A stretch of DNA of 64,000 bases, from assembly GCA_016584495.1 (NCBI GenBank), contig WAID01000006.1:3286001-3350000 (forward strand), read 5' to 3'. The stretch is from Celoporthe dispersa. Its lineage: Eukaryota > Ascomycota > Sordariomycetes > Diaporthales > Cryphonectriaceae. Position 1 is the stretch's first letter. Each line of letters starts with the position of its first letter. The notes under the pieces were generated by a model. That model searched no databases, had not been told where the DNA came from, and was given only the letters and a program-made list of their open reading frames with translations. Made by a program: the position numbers and the translations under genes. Of this stretch, positions 11,469-23,347 are shown piece by piece.

Positions 11469-12594
11469 GATTGTGGTATCTTTTTTTCCCCTCTTCTTTT
11501 TATGTGGTATGATCTTACGCCGTTCTAGGGCGTCCGTAATGTCGATTGTTTGGATACTTGAGTTTTCCCCCTTCCTATTTTCTTCTAATGATCCAGATGG
11601 GATGAACAGGATGAGAGTGGCTATCTATTGCCAACATGACCTTGCAGGCAGAAAGAGAAGTTTGCTTTGGGAGAGCGTAAGAAGATCTTATTTAGTGCAC
11701 TCAAAGTTACTAGGATATTGCCAAAGTCTTGCTGCTTGCCCAGGCCGAAACACCTTCAACTGCCTGGCTTGAAAGCCAAACATTTGTGTGATGGACTCGC
11801 GGACCAGATAGGAGGCCCGTCAGTCCCTTACCTAGCCTGTCAAACTACACTTGGCAATGCACGAATTTTTTTTTCCACAAGAGTTCTCAGAGGCCGAGCT
11901 AGACATACAAAGGGGGATGATATGATACCTGCTGTTCACACACTATCTGCATCGAAAGTAGTCTGTGTCATCTGCTCTTTATTCAATCCCCCTCCCCCAG
12001 AAAAGAAAAGCGAAAAAGAAGAAGAAAAATGCAAGAGAGGTTGAGCAGTGGGCACAAGGGATATATGTGTTTGTCCGTTGTTGTTTCCGAAAATCATTAT
12101 GACAAGTAACCTCGTTCCGCAGCCCTTCGACCCTTTCACACAGACTGCCATGATCGTCCATGCAGATATCATTTGACCGACCAGTAGACCAGATCAGACA
12201 CACCTCCCTGTCGACACTCTTGCCCAATCCCGTCGACTGATCAGAAAGATGCCTCGTTGGAACCATTGTGCGTGCTTTCTCCCAGGGCCATGGTTGGACT
12301 TCAGCAGGTAGTTCTCCGCAAAACATAGTACAGGACTCCTCGCATACAAAAATGCAAGGCTTCTCTTTCTAGCTGGTTTCCATCTGCTCTTCCCATACCA
12401 CTCCAAAAGTCATAGAAATTCTGAGGCTGAGAGGAAGTTCAAGACATGACAGCCAGCCTGTTGTGGCATGTCGTCGCTGGCTGCTGAATAGACTGTCCAC
12501 CTGTCTGTCCTGTTCTCCCCGACATCACACAGACGTCTTGATCAGACATCTTGGGTGCTGCGACATACAGAAGCTCTGCCAGGGGACACTGCCA
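11469..12594. other. convergent 3' intergenic region AXL2 / PP2C
   Basis: AXL2 (+) and the phosphatase (-) end toward each other here. I see no coding signal. Poly-T and poly-C/A stretches near 11870 and 11991-12030 may be untranslated-region or terminator sequence. Confidence 0.6.
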
Positions 12595-14849
12595 CTAAGC
12601 TTCCTTCTTCTGCTCCTTGGAGTCCTCAGGCTTCTTGGCCACAGCCGAGGCAGGGCTAACTTTGGAGCCGACCGTCTTCCGGTCGAGATCCATGCTGGGA
12701 TCGAGCTTCTCGGGAGTTACGGGGCTGCCGATGACCTCGGGGTGGGAGTCGTCTTCGGAGGTGCCCGACGAAGAACCTTTCGAGACCTGGCTGGCCAGGT
12801 CCTTGTCCTCTTCGGAGTTGTCGAACATCTCGGCGTCGTCAGAGTCGGTCAGGACCTCAGTGCCGTCGCCGAGGAAGATGATGCGGCCCTTGTAGCCTCC
12901 CCATGCCGAAAGCCTTGGTCTTGGAGTCGCTCTCATTGTCATAAGAGTTGCTATTGTCATCAAAATTGTGATGAACACCAGGGCCTCGGAACTCAGCTAG
13001 CAGGTGCCATTTGAATCAGTATGGGTATTCATAGAGCTGGCAGGCTAACGGCAAGCCGCCAGCACCGACAATCACGACAGGTCATCAAGAGGAAAGGATG
13101 GTAGTGGTAATCGTCATCATCATCATCATCATCATCATCGCTCGGGTTGCATACCATATTCGGGCGGGGCACAGGGGCCGTCGCCATTGGCAACTCGCCT
13201 GGCAATCTCCTCATACCACTCGTCCTTCGTCCGCCCCCGCAGGAAACCCAATGATGACCATGGTCATGTTGTCGCAGCCAACGCCGCCCGTCTCTGAGTT
13301 TGATGCCAGACAGTTGTCCATCATGTTCTCGCAAATCTTGTCCAGGTCCTGCTTTGCCGCAATGCCGCGGCGGACAAACTCGATAACAGCCTGGGAGGAC
13401 TGGCAGTCCCAGATGCCTAGAGCACACACACACCAGGCGGTCAGAGATCATGTACGGCACAGGTCACACGAGACCCTCCCAAAAGGTGGGGGGGGGGAGG
13501 GGGGTAGGAGGGACTAGACTAACCGTCACACGCAATCACCAGAAACTCGTCGTCCTCGGCGAGATCGTGTACCACGACGTCGGGGTAGGCAGTGACGATT
13601 TGTTGCTCGGGGGCCAGGTCTGCGCTTTTCTTGAACTCGAAGTCGCCGATGGCGCGAGAGAGGGCGAGGTTGCCGTTCACCCGTCCGAAGTCGACAAAGC
13701 CACCTGCGGCGGTGATTCTTGCCTTCTCACCTGTGTAAGGAGGGCGCACGTGTCAGCGGGCGGTCGGTATTGGCGGGACACAGAGGGCACAGAGGGCACA
13801 GAGGTCCAGGCAGACCTTCATTCTGGGGCTTGTGGTCGAAGGACAGGGGCTTAGCGCGGCCCTTCACACCCAAAACGCTCCTGGAGTCACCAGCGTTGGC
13901 CTGACGAGATGTCTAGTGTCAGCTCGCGGGTCTGGGGCGGTCAGCAGAGAGTCGTAGCCGGGGCACACTGACAACATAGATCTTATCGTCGGTGATGAGA
14001 CCGACGCACGCGGTGCAGCCAGAGACCTCCTCCTCGTACTTTGGATCTGGACGGTTGTGCATTTGTCAGCCACGTGCCCCCTCCTCCTGGCTGCGGAGAC
14101 AATGGAGTCAAGAGGATACCGTTGAGTATTGCGCGGTCGGTCGCGAGGAAGCCGTCCTTGAGTGCCTGCTCGTAGTTGCCCGTCTTGAAGGTATCCTGCC
14201 TCGCGATGATGTGGTGGATGTTGTCGCCGGTGAACAGTGCCACCTTGTCGCCGCCGTGGCCGTCAAAGACGCCGAAGAAGGAGAGCTTGGAGGAGTGGTC
14301 CTTGGCGTCGGTGCTGCCGGCGAGGAGGTCTAGGACGGCGGTATGGGCATCCTCCATGCTGATGCGCCAGCCCTGCATGGCAGACACGCCGTAGAACAGT
14401 CGCGTGTCGGCTCCATTCTCGGATGTCTAGAGAGAGAGAAAAAGGGGGGAGAGACGGGTCTCGCGTCAGCAAAGTCCAGGCGTCGGATCACACGGCGAGG
14501 GATCGTCTGAGAAAGAAGTGGCAGGGCAAGACTGATGGCCAGGAAGCGACAGGCAGCCGCGGGTCCTGAGTGCAGGAGAGGGGTAGGGCGCGCGCTGGGG
14601 GGTAGAGGTGAGGTTGTCGTCACCGGGTCGGTGGTATGACGCGGAACCGTGGCGGCGGCGGCGGCGGCGGCTGCTGCTGCTGCTGCTGCTGCAGCAGATG
14701 CAGCAGCACCGCAGCGCTACCTCTCGACCTGTCGGCCCCGTCTCGCAGGGCAGCGGCGGTGCTTGGGGGGAGGGGAAGGATGCGGCGTGGCTGGGAATGG
14801 GAGCAGGACTGACCTTCTCGACAACGGGTTCAGAGAGTGTTTGACCCAT
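12595..14849 (-). CDS. PTC2: Protein phosphatase 2C (Ptc2/Ptc3 type), two apparent frameshifts
   Basis: Seven exons: 14849-14814, 14426-14120, 14046-13973, 13900-13816, 13730-13524, 13416-13155 and 12996-12595. They sum to 1373 nt, two over a multiple of three. The protein keeps its family motifs only if one base is dropped at 13244-13246 (T run, after MVIIGF) and one at 12899-12902 (G run, before GGYKGR); the result is 456 aa. Hallmarks are MGQTLSEPVVEK, MEDAHT, FGVFDGHGGD, ANAGDSR, GNLALSRAIGDF, ACDGIWD and GCDNMTMVI, which contain the metal-binding Asp residues. The acidic, Ser-rich C-terminus (TDSDDAEMFDN) is typical of fungal Ptc2/3. The enzyme is a Mg/Mn-dependent Ser/Thr phosphatase that down-regulates MAPK (Hog1) and checkpoint kinases. 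Ptc2 and Ptc3 cannot be told apart here. Confidence 0.92.
13114..13139. repeat. (ATC)n repeat in the last PP2C intron
   Basis: About nine ATC/GAT units inside the final intron (13154-12997), explaining why that intron is 158 nt when most others in the gene are 70-110 nt. The run starts about 15 nt from the donor. Confidence 0.9.
13779..13804. repeat. 9-bp tandem repeat in a PP2C intron
   Basis: Nearly three copies of CACAGAGGG in the intron 13815-13731, starting about 10 nt from the donor side. Confidence 0.8.
14651..14697. repeat. (GGC)n(TGC)n compound repeat in PP2C intron 1
   Basis: Six GGC units run directly into about seven CTG/TGC units within intron 1 (14813-14427). At 387 nt this is the longest intron of the gene. 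The repeat yields spurious poly-Ala or poly-Ser frames. Confidence 0.9.
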
Positions 14850-17341
14850 GTTGGCGATCCGAGGGTGAGGCTGAGGCTGAGGTCGAGGTCGAAGACAGGC
14901 GGGATATGGGGAGACGGTAGGGTGGAGGAGGAGGAGGGAAGGATAGAGAGGGTGAGAAAATTGGTAGCAGTAGGGCCACCGCGGGGTACAGGGAAGAGGG
15001 ATGGACGGAGATGGGCGGGATTGTCAAGGTGGAATGGAGATTTGAGTCAAGTTTGGGATGTGGGATGTGGATGTGGTCGTTTGTTTGGGGTGGATCGCAG
15101 TTTGGACTGAGGTTGATGAAGTAACAGCGCGTGGTCTGGCTATGTATGGGGGGGCTTAGGTCAGAGTTTTCTAGCTGGCAGTAGGGTTGGTGGTAAATGG
15201 CGGTTGTTTGCCGCCGCCGCTCCTGCTGCTGGTGCAGCCCTCTGGTACAGAGGAGACCAAAAAAAAAATGACGTTGGGGGTCCAGGAGCTTGGGGATCAC
15301 CGGCTGTGGTGCATGTGTGCGTGTGCCTTGGGGGAAAGAAAAAAAGGGAAAAAAAAAAAAAAAGGCAGTCTTGTCCTGTCAGGTCTAGTGCGAAGGTCCA
15401 GATATCAGGTCGCATCGCCCTTGGTCCCTAAAGTTAGCCATCAGGCTGCCACTCCCAAGGAGTCAGGTGGGCAGAAATAGAGGCGAGATGTGGGTGGGGT
15501 GGCTCTTTTTTTTTTTTTTTGGATGAGGTCAACAGAAAGTAAGCCTGAGCCTGCTGAAAAGTGATGCTGTCACAAGTTGATAGGGTGTGGCCTGTAGGCG
15601 ATAATGAAGTGGATAATATTGAGGGGGGGGGGGTAGGAGCACCATAGTCATAGTGTGGACAGGCCAGAGGTCGGGAGTCTCATCCGTGTGGAAAGGATTT
15701 TTGTCCTGCCCTGCACCAGATGTCAATGTGACCGTCTCGATTCTTACCACAAGAACCAAGGTACTTTCCCTATGTTCTGCTCTAGCCTCCAGAAGCGGGG
15801 TACCCAGCCCATCCGCACTAGGGTAGGGGGTTCATTGCAGGCAGAGAGTCATGAGTGGTAAGAAGGGTGATAGAGGGGCTGTGCCAAACGTGGACAAATC
15901 CCCATTATCATCTATCTCTTTCTTGTTCCTAACCTTTTTTTCCCTTCTCTTTCTTTATCTTTTGTGTAGTAATGAGATAGTACATGATCTGTATCAGTCA
16001 CTCTATTGAAAAGAGAGACAGAGAAAGAAAGAAAAAAGAGAGAGAGAGAGAGAGAAAGGTAGGAACAGGTCAAGAGTGCCCAAATGGAAAAAGGGCCAGC
16101 CCAGCTCATCTCGCTATGGCTACGCCATGGCAGGTACTACTGTATGTATGACACCTAGCCACATAGGTGGTCCAAGCTTCCAGCAGATTCGGGATTCTTG
16201 GACTGTGGGGTTGACCCTCTGGCCTTTCCGCCCTTGTGCTTCTAAATTTGTAAGGAGGTACCCGACTCCATCCCCGCCCGCTGCCCACCCCTCCCCTCGA
16301 CCTTTCATAGAGAGAGGGCGGGAGAGAGAAAAAAAAAAAAAAAAAAAAAGGGACAGGCTGCAGGGGACAAGCCACTACCAGAAAATGACGTACCATGTAC
16401 AGCCACCTCATACTATTGTACATGCAGCCTGTCAACCCAGCATGCTAATGCCTTTGTTCAACGGCTGATTGTCCTTCGAGACCCTGGAGCGTGGCAGCAC
16501 GTGTCGAGTATCTGTCCACTGTACTCTGACTTGATGTACCTGTACACCCCAGTATCATTCTGTGAAAGGTCAAGTGACCCTCTCCGATGTCTCATCCATG
16601 AACACTAGGATGGTTCCTGGATCTGTCGAGAAGAACTGACGGAGAAGATGCAGAGCCGCTGAGGAGCCGCTTGTTGACATGGCCTTGAGAAGATCTGGCT
16701 GGTACCCAGGAGGCTTTGTCGTCGGTCTCTGGAGCACACCACACATTCAGCAGTGAATCCAGCCAGCCGTATCCGCCTGAGGCACATTCAGGTGGCCGCC
16801 AGTGATTTGCCAGATAGCCAGATCAAGACCAATCTCGCCCCACGGCAGCGCACGCTTTTCGACGAAGCTGGGCTTTTGATCCAGGAACGGGACCAGGTTC
16901 ATAACCGAGCTGATGAGTTCCCGGGGTTAGTGTGGCCACCGTTCGCCTCGGTATATTGCGTCACGTCATCGCAGATTCTATACCGCACCGGGCTCTATGG
17001 AAATGAGGTGAACGGAGATTTGTCTTGGTCCAGTACGCGTGCGTTTATGAATCGTCTCAGAGTCCCGTTAAAAGGCCCGTGTGACCATGTCGAGGACCGG
17101 CCCTGGAACCTCGGGGCCTAGATGCTGGAAGCCTGGACAGTTCCAAGATCCGATTGCTTGTGTTGGAGGGCAACAGAACTAAGCCTCGGGCACGCCAGAG
17201 CTCCTATATGTGTACGCAGAGGTATATTGGAGATTTATTCGGGTGTTCTGTGGCTATGCTTCTTCCGCCTCTTGTTGCTCAGCCTGTGCTGCGTCGCTGG
17301 GCTCTCGGCCATGCTGTCTGCTCCCTCAGCCGCTCCGCTCT
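14850..17341. other. intergenic, PP2C promoter side and PPR 3' side
   Basis: About 2.5 kb upstream of the phosphatase. It is rich in simple sequence: A runs near 15340-15365 and 16331-16350, T run near 15507-15520, GA repeat near 16036-16056, G run near 15622-15632. A 122-codon frame at 16753-17121 lacks any recognisable motif. No gene is called. Confidence 0.6.
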
Positions 17342-20224
17342 TCATCTTGGGTCGTGGGTGGCATGCTCAGGTGGCTCAGGTGCCGCTGCCTCATCTCCAC
17401 CATCATTGTCAGTGTTCGACATGACATAGCGAATAACGATTTTCTCTTTCCTCAACTCCTCCAGCGCAGCGAGAATCGCCTCTTCGTTCTGCTTCTGCAC
17501 CTCGGTCTGGTGCTCTGGAGCCAGAGCAGAGACGTCCTCACCCGGCTCGTCAGCCCAAATTCTGGGATCGATAATGGACATCTGCTTGTCGACGACCAGT
17601 TCTTCCTCTGTCGTAGCTGTAGGTTCATGGCCCGGAGCTGTTTCGTCCTCGGGGTCTTCTGTGGAGGAGGCAGACCCATAAGACCTCCCACTTCCAGGCA
17701 TGGACGGGCTTTCGGGGCCCCGCTGTCCGCCCCGAGCTTCACTGGAGCAGGAGATGGCCTCTCTCGGCTTATTGCGGCCAGGTTCCCAAGCTCTGGGCGG
17801 GACGTCCCATCCGTCACTGTCCCACTCGTCCGCCCACATATCATCGGGTTTGATCGCGGTGGGACGATCTTGCACAAGCGGCGCGAGATCGACCCAGCCT
17901 TCCTCGTGCGGGTGTCTTCTCCATAATGGCAGGTTCTTGATCTTCGCTCTCTGCAGCACACCGCTCAGCTGCCCTCTCTTCTGTGCACCAAGACACCGAT
18001 AATCAAGCAGCGCCGACTGACACAGCACCGTGCCTATATCGAGCGCAGGGCCAAAATGGTCAAAGGCGAGGGGCCAGGCCCTCGCCGCAAGGGTTCCCAG
18101 CTCGTCGCGAGGGAAGGGGCCGGCGCCCCAGATCCTCTGTAGGATAGCCTTGATGCTCGCCAGAGCTGCACCCCCACCAGCAAGCTCCCGCGCGAGCGAC
18201 TCTCCGCCCAGCTGACGATACGCTGATTCTGTCAGATCATCTTCTCGCGTGCCAAACTTGCCGTCCAGCAGGCTGGCAACCCGCCTGCGCATGCGCCACG
18301 AGGTGAGCCGGGCGAGACAGGCATATCGCCAGATGACGATGATGGTTGTGCGTAAACGGCTCTTCCAGGCCATTTCGAAAAGGATGTGTAGCATGGCCGC
18401 ATTGGGCTGTCTGGCGAGCGCTGGTGTCTTCATCTTCCGCATCACATTGATAGCGAGGGGTAGTTTACCCCTCCTGCTGGCGTGCGACAGGATGTTGATG
18501 AAGCTGGTGGCACTATGGTGGACAGCCAGACGTTCCTGGACCCGGTTGGCAGGAGTCGCCACGCGGCGTTCACCCAGCATGTCCAACACCGTGCAGGCAT
18601 CGCCGAAGCGGGCGTGACTGGCGAAGACGTCGATGGCTTGATTTGCTGCGTCGCACGTGAGCCAGTCAGCACCGTAGCGTTTTGTCTGCTCCGAAAAGTA
18701 GGTAGAGAGGCTCTTGTCCTGAATGACGGCGTGTTCGGCATCCATGGCGGCCATCTCCGTGGCCACGCGCTGGATGGCCTCAGGGGTTGCCAGTATGTTC
18801 TTGTTGTCCATGGCCTGGAGGATGTAGGACCTGACCTCGATTGATTCGAACATGCGCAGGAAGAGGAGCCAGGTATCGAGGTTCGGTGCATGGCCTCGAC
18901 GGTTCATGAGGCCCAGGGTTTGCTGGAACTTGCGCAGGTTGCGCGTCTTGACCGCTGCCGTCAAGAGAATATTGAAGACGTCCACGTCAACCTCCAGCCC
19001 GCGTCTGTCCATAATCACAAAGAGCGTCCTGGCCTCGGGGAGATACTTGTCTCCCTTTTCGCACATGAACGAGAGCGCAATCTTCAAGGCCGCGCATGTA
19101 GCCACCTTCTGTGCCGGGACATTTTGAAAAATGCGTTTGAGGCGCCTGGAAGTGGCTCGTTCATGATCCAACAGCCTCACGCCCTTGATTGGTGTGTACA
19201 GCGGAGAATGCAGGTGCGGGGCAACCACAGAGTCTACAAGCCCAGCCACATACTCTTCCAGGGCCTCGGACGTCCAGGCTAACGGTATAGGCGTGGTGTA
19301 GATGTGGTGGGTGATGTGACGACGGCCAGGGTATGCACCCTCCTCTCTGGACAGTGGTGGTTCAAAGAAGAGGTTGTTTTCGCTCAGGTGTTCTGTCTCT
19401 GCCTCTCCCGGACCCAGGGGAGAGTACAGGCGTGTGATTGTGACCGTATCGGCGATCCTCCTGAGCTCATGGGTTGCCCTGTTGATTGCCTGTCGAGAAC
19501 CTGACAACAGCAAAGTGGACTCGTCTCGGGCGACCTTGATAACAGCGCCTGTCCTTTGCCTAATGGACCCAATCTTGTCGTCACCGACGTCGTCCAGGAT
19601 AGCAGCCAGAGTTTCCTTCGGGACGTCGATCTTCATGCCGTCCTCGATCCACTGCAGCGACTCCTCGGGCGTGTTCTGGGCCATAATCGCGAGCACATTG
19701 CGCCAGTCGGCAGGCCGAGCGTCCTGGTTCCTCCGGTTCCTGTCGTGGTAGACCTGCGCCGAGATGGTCTTGTGGTGCTCCCTCCAGCTCTCGCGTGCCT
19801 CCACACGGTGTTGCAGGTTCCTCGGCCGCTTGACGAAGACGGAGCTGGCGAAGTGGCTCCGCTCCAGTGCGGCCTCCATGCTTCGAACTTCTTCCGAGGA
19901 GTCCTGATCTGCAGCTCCGGCTCGTCTCTTCGTCTCGCGTGTCCCTTTGACCAGTGCTCCCAGCTCTTTCAACGAGACAGCTTCCTTCTCTCGTGCTGTT
20001 CGCCCTCTGGTGCGCCGAGACGCCTTGGAGCCGTTTCCGCTATCAGCTACCGGTGACTGTCCTTGTGGGTCTTGCCCAAGAGTTTTGAAATCTTCCGTGG
20101 CGGTCGAGGAGGAAAAGGCTGGTCGAGATCGTGGCCTCGCTGGGAAGAGAAGGGCCTCCCTGGGAATCGAGGGCTCCAGTCGCAGAGGTCGGACCCTCCA
20201 TCTTGCAATGATTCCCAGGGACAT
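17342..20224 (-). CDS. Mitochondrial pentatricopeptide-repeat protein with KH domain
   Basis: Intronless, 960 aa, with no frame problems. The N-terminus is basic and Ser/Arg-rich with few acids (about residues 1-45), typical of a mitochondrial targeting sequence. Residues about 200-260 resemble a KH RNA-binding domain: IGSIRQRTGAVIKV, a variant of the GxxG loop region, followed by LLLSGSRQAINRA. From about 370 to 640 there are helical repeats of PPR type (for example DVDVFNILLTAAVKTRNLRKF and PNLDTWLLFLRMF). The C-terminus is acidic and Glu/Asp-rich. The family in general binds specific mitochondrial transcripts for processing, stability or translation. Which transcript cannot be read from sequence. 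I do not assign a yeast orthologue. Confidence 0.82.
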   Translation of the reverse strand: MSLGIIARWRVRPLRLEPSIPREALLFPARPRSRPAFSSSTATEDFKTLGQDPQGQSPVADSGNGSKASRRTRGRTAREKEAVSLKELGALVKGTRETKRRAGAADQDSSEEVRSMEAALERSHFASSVFVKRPRNLQHRVEARESWREHHKTISAQVYHDRNRRNQDARPADWRNVLAIMAQNTPEESLQWIEDGMKIDVPKETLAAILDDVGDDKIGSIRQRTGAVIKVARDESTLLLSGSRQAINRATHELRRIADTVTITRLYSPLGPGEAETEHLSENNLFFEPPLSREEGAYPGRRHITHHIYTTPIPLAWTSEALEEYVAGLVDSVVAPHLHSPLYTPIKGVRLLDHERATSRRLKRIFQNVPAQKVATCAALKIALSFMCEKGDKYLPEARTLFVIMDRRGLEVDVDVFNILLTAAVKTRNLRKFQQTLGLMNRRGHAPNLDTWLLFLRMFESIEVRSYILQAMDNKNILATPEAIQRVATEMAAMDAEHAVIQDKSLSTYFSEQTKRYGADWLTCDAANQAIDVFASHARFGDACTVLDMLGERRVATPANRVQERLAVHHSATSFINILSHASRRGKLPLAINVMRKMKTPALARQPNAAMLHILFEMAWKSRLRTTIIVIWRYACLARLTSWRMRRRVASLLDGKFGTREDDLTESAYRQLGGESLARELAGGGAALASIKAILQRIWGAGPFPRDELGTLAARAWPLAFDHFGPALDIGTVLCQSALLDYRCLGAQKRGQLSGVLQRAKIKNLPLWRRHPHEEGWVDLAPLVQDRPTAIKPDDMWADEWDSDGWDVPPRAWEPGRNKPREAISCSSEARGGQRGPESPSMPGSGRSYGSASSTEDPEDETAPGHEPTATTEEELVVDKQMSIIDPRIWADEPGEDVSALAPEHQTEVQKQNEEAILAALEELRKEKIVIRYVMSNTDNDGGDEAAAPEPPEHATHDPR

Positions 20225-20759
20225 TTGCTATGAAAAGATCATTCTGTATTAAAGCTGTGCTGTGCGCTAGGTCTAATGTGACGAAGGGCGCAGTCCTTGA
20301 ATTCTACACAGCTGGAAGAGTTGGCTTGGGAGTGAGCGGGATGAGCATTTAAAAGGTTTTGTTGATGAACCTGGTAAATTGGCTTATCGATACGCTGCAC
20401 ACCCTACGTAACCACTCACGTACGGGGTACTTTACTAAGTAGGCAAGCAGCCTGTCAGTACGAGTCAGGCAGGCAATAGCCATTACGCCCATGTCTCTCA
20501 GCAATTTTGGATCCAAGTTGCGAACAATCAAGAATCACTGTTGAAATCAGGAGGCTGTTTGTTCTTATGCTACATAGCAGTCGTGGCTCAAGTATGCCTC
20601 TCTCAGCAACTACAAGCGGCAATGGTACTTACTTGATCGGGGAGATCTGGGACTCGGCCGCACCAACACTTTTCTATAGCAAGTCCGCGCACGTTTTGAG
20701 CCATATCTGCGCAAATGATATTGGATACTTGGGTATTTATGCTAGTGCTGAATCAATCT
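20225..20759. other. intergenic, promoter side of the PPR gene
   Basis: 535 bp between the start of the PPR gene and the end of the next minus-strand gene. No coding signal or recognisable site is evident. Confidence 0.6.
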
Positions 20760-22240
20760 CTAGACATTGCATTTGCTCGGGTTGGGCATGGCAGGGCCGC
20801 TGTTGTCCACTCCCCTCCAGCTCTGGTCCCATCCTTGACACTTGTCTGTGGCCGCGTTGGTGTCTCCCTCTTTCACTAATTTCCTGACATCACTCCAGTA
20901 CTCAAGAGCCTGGACCTCCTCGTCTGCATGTCGTATCGCCGCCCTCAAATTATTAGATCTGCGTTGCAGCCTCCCCGTGTCGTTGTCTCTCAGCTCCTCC
21001 TGCGTCGCATCATATAGGTCGTTCAGTTTCGACAGGAGCACCCTCCTTGAGGCCTGGAAGACAAAGCTGGCCATTATGTCGTGCATTTTGTGCTGCAGAT
21101 GGGCCAGCTCTTCCTCTCCGTGCTCCAAGAAGTTCTCAACAACCTCGATCTTCTCACGGTCGATCCTGGCCCGGCTCAAGATGGATAGGAGGGTCTCGAT
21201 ATCTTCAATGTCCGTCTTCTCGAGTGCCCAGGAGGAAATGCTCATGCTGGCCCTGCTATGACGACTGCTGGCCTTGCTACCTGTCCTGACTGTATCTATG
21301 CTGGGCCGCACCGTAAAGTACTCCGTGTTCAGCATATGAGGATCGTTGGAATCCGGGTTTCTCCTCATTCGCTTCCTGATCCATGCCCGGCGGCGGACGA
21401 AGGAATTGTACCACTTAGATGAGTGCCACGAGAAGGTTTTGGCGAACATGAAGGAATACTCCCAACCATCTTCATCGACCCCCACATCCTTATTCACGTG
21501 CCACTCTTCCCACGTCCATACCCAGCTCGGATCGGGGACCTGTGCAGTGTAGATATTCGTCGGGCTCGGCTTGTGGGCGACGTTGGTCCACGCAGGAGGG
21601 TCGAGCTGGCCCAGGGCCTTGGGTGAGAAGAGGGGAATGCCGCAAAGAAAACCACCTCTTTGATTTTCATACAAGACATCAATGGCGGTCTCAGGCGTGT
21701 TCCTGCCGCGAGAACTACCACTCGGAGCGGGCTGGCTCGGGTCGTACGACGGCGTAGCCCCTACTCGTTATTAGACACATCATAACTCGAGCACATCGCC
21801 TCAGGGAATTGCTTACCGCTGACCTCGACCCTGGGTATGACAGCTCCTGCTCTCAAGCTCCGGCGGGCAGAGGACCGTTCGCGAGAGCCCTTTGATTTTT
21901 GGGACCTGCCCGAGACACTGGCACTGCCGAGCCCTACCCCGCGAGACACTCGCGGGTGGGCTTGGACGGTCCCTGCTCTGTGAGGGACCAGGTTGCGGGT
22001 CGGCGATAACCGATACGGCGGTCGTGTATGTGGACAGGGACTGATCTCTCGGGGTCTCTGCGGTTTGGGATGGAGTGAGAGCATTGTCTGTCCGCTCTTG
22101 AGGGCCCGGGAGCTCTGGAGACAGAGGCTGAGGGGGGTAGCCTCAGCTACGTGGTCGACAAGGTTAATCTCATGGTCGTAGTCGCTGTCCTTGAGGGCCG
22201 GGGCTCTGCGTGAGCTTCTCGCGGTGGAAATCTTTCGCAT
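20760..22240 (-). CDS. Peroxin/ferlin (DysF) domain protein, Mug65/Spo73-like
   Basis: Two exons (22240-21817 and 21760-20760) with a 56-nt intron (donor GTAAGC, acceptor TAG) give 474 aa in one clean frame. The N-terminal 140 residues are Ser/Arg/Pro-rich and probably disordered. The conserved block starts AIDVLYENQRGGFLCGIPLF, followed by DPPAWTN, then the DysF signature WTWEEWHVNKD and DGWEYSFMF...WHSSKWYNSFVRRRAW. Most of the conserved Trp, Arg and Lys are present. The rest is helical and charged. Relatives include fission yeast Mug65, budding yeast Spo73 (prospore membrane) and the cytosolic DysF region of Pex30-32-type peroxins. No transmembrane segments are visible, which argues against a Pex30-type membrane peroxin. 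The chosen ATG is the first in frame; an upstream exon cannot be excluded. Confidence 0.82.
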
Positions 22241-23347
22241 CGCAGGGACGGGACCTCGAACATGGCGACCAGGAGAAAAGAGTCGAAGATAGGGCCCTGA
22301 TGGCAGAATGTTGAGGTTAAGAACCTGATGCCTTGGAGAGGGGGGCGGGGGGCGGTAGGAGGGTCGAGGTTACGCCGCACTATGCGTCGGCCAGAATTAG
22401 CCTCACACCTTTGCAGCAAGTTGCCCATCGATTTATGGGTCTCCGGGCCAGGATCGAAGGCCCGCGACTATGTCAAAGCCAAGGCGAAGACAGTTAGGAG
22501 ACCGATATTGGGGACCACAAGGAGACGCAGCCACACCACGTACCACCGACGGGTCTCGACTGCAGCCACAGCTGACAGCCCCTGCACCCCTCGACCTGTA
22601 CCGACAGGAACCTAGAAAGGGATCAAGGATGAGGGGGGAAGTAGGGTCTGGGCGTATTTGTGTATATCTTGGGGGAATTGTAGGGAAAAGATTAGCAGTA
22701 ACGTTCTGTTGGGTGATAATACCTAGGTTGAATCACGCACGAAAACACGATACTCCTGATCCTGGCTGGCAGTTCTCCTCAGTACAGTCCAGACTCTACA
22801 GGGGGTGGGTGCTGGTTGCCATGGGTGCTATGGCGGGTGATGATGTAATTAAGCCTGAGACGGAAAGATCCCTCCTCAAACTGGGCCTTATGCTCCTGAC
22901 CTGGCCTGAGCACTGTGGGGGCTCGATCGGATCGTCACAGCGGGGACGAGCACTGAAGACCCACTGTAGATGCACTGCATGTGCGTCTGCATCTGCTTCT
23001 AGCAGGGGGGGCCTACGTCATTTTTCGATGCTGCCGTCCCCAACTTATGGACGTGAATCCGTATACAATCTAGGCGGTACGTACCAGGATCAGAACAGGA
23101 ACAAGGGAAGGGAGAGAAGAGCGATCCCTCCCGCAGCAGGTATAATAGAAAAACATCAGCCAATATCGTCGCCCCTCCTCCGCTCCTGACACGACCTCAA
23201 CCTGACCTCCATTTGACCACACCCAACAGCGTCAAGCTGCGCCATCCCGACCTTCTCGTACTTGCTCAACAACAACACTACAACAAAGTCAATCGCCTCG
23301 TCGCAGCATCTGGCAACACATACACTCCTCATACTCACAGCCTCACA
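22241..23347. promoter_or_regulatory. divergent promoter region, DysF gene / small membrane protein gene
   Basis: 1.1 kb between divergent start codons. Frames overlapping it on both strands lack domains. A C/A-rich tract, typical of a fungal 5' leader, precedes the ATG at 23348. Confidence 0.55.

Noticed and set aside
16753..17121. 122-codon plus-strand frame between PP2C and the PPR gene
   Set aside because: No motif, no signal peptide, no intron structure; composition is unlike neighbouring coding sequence.
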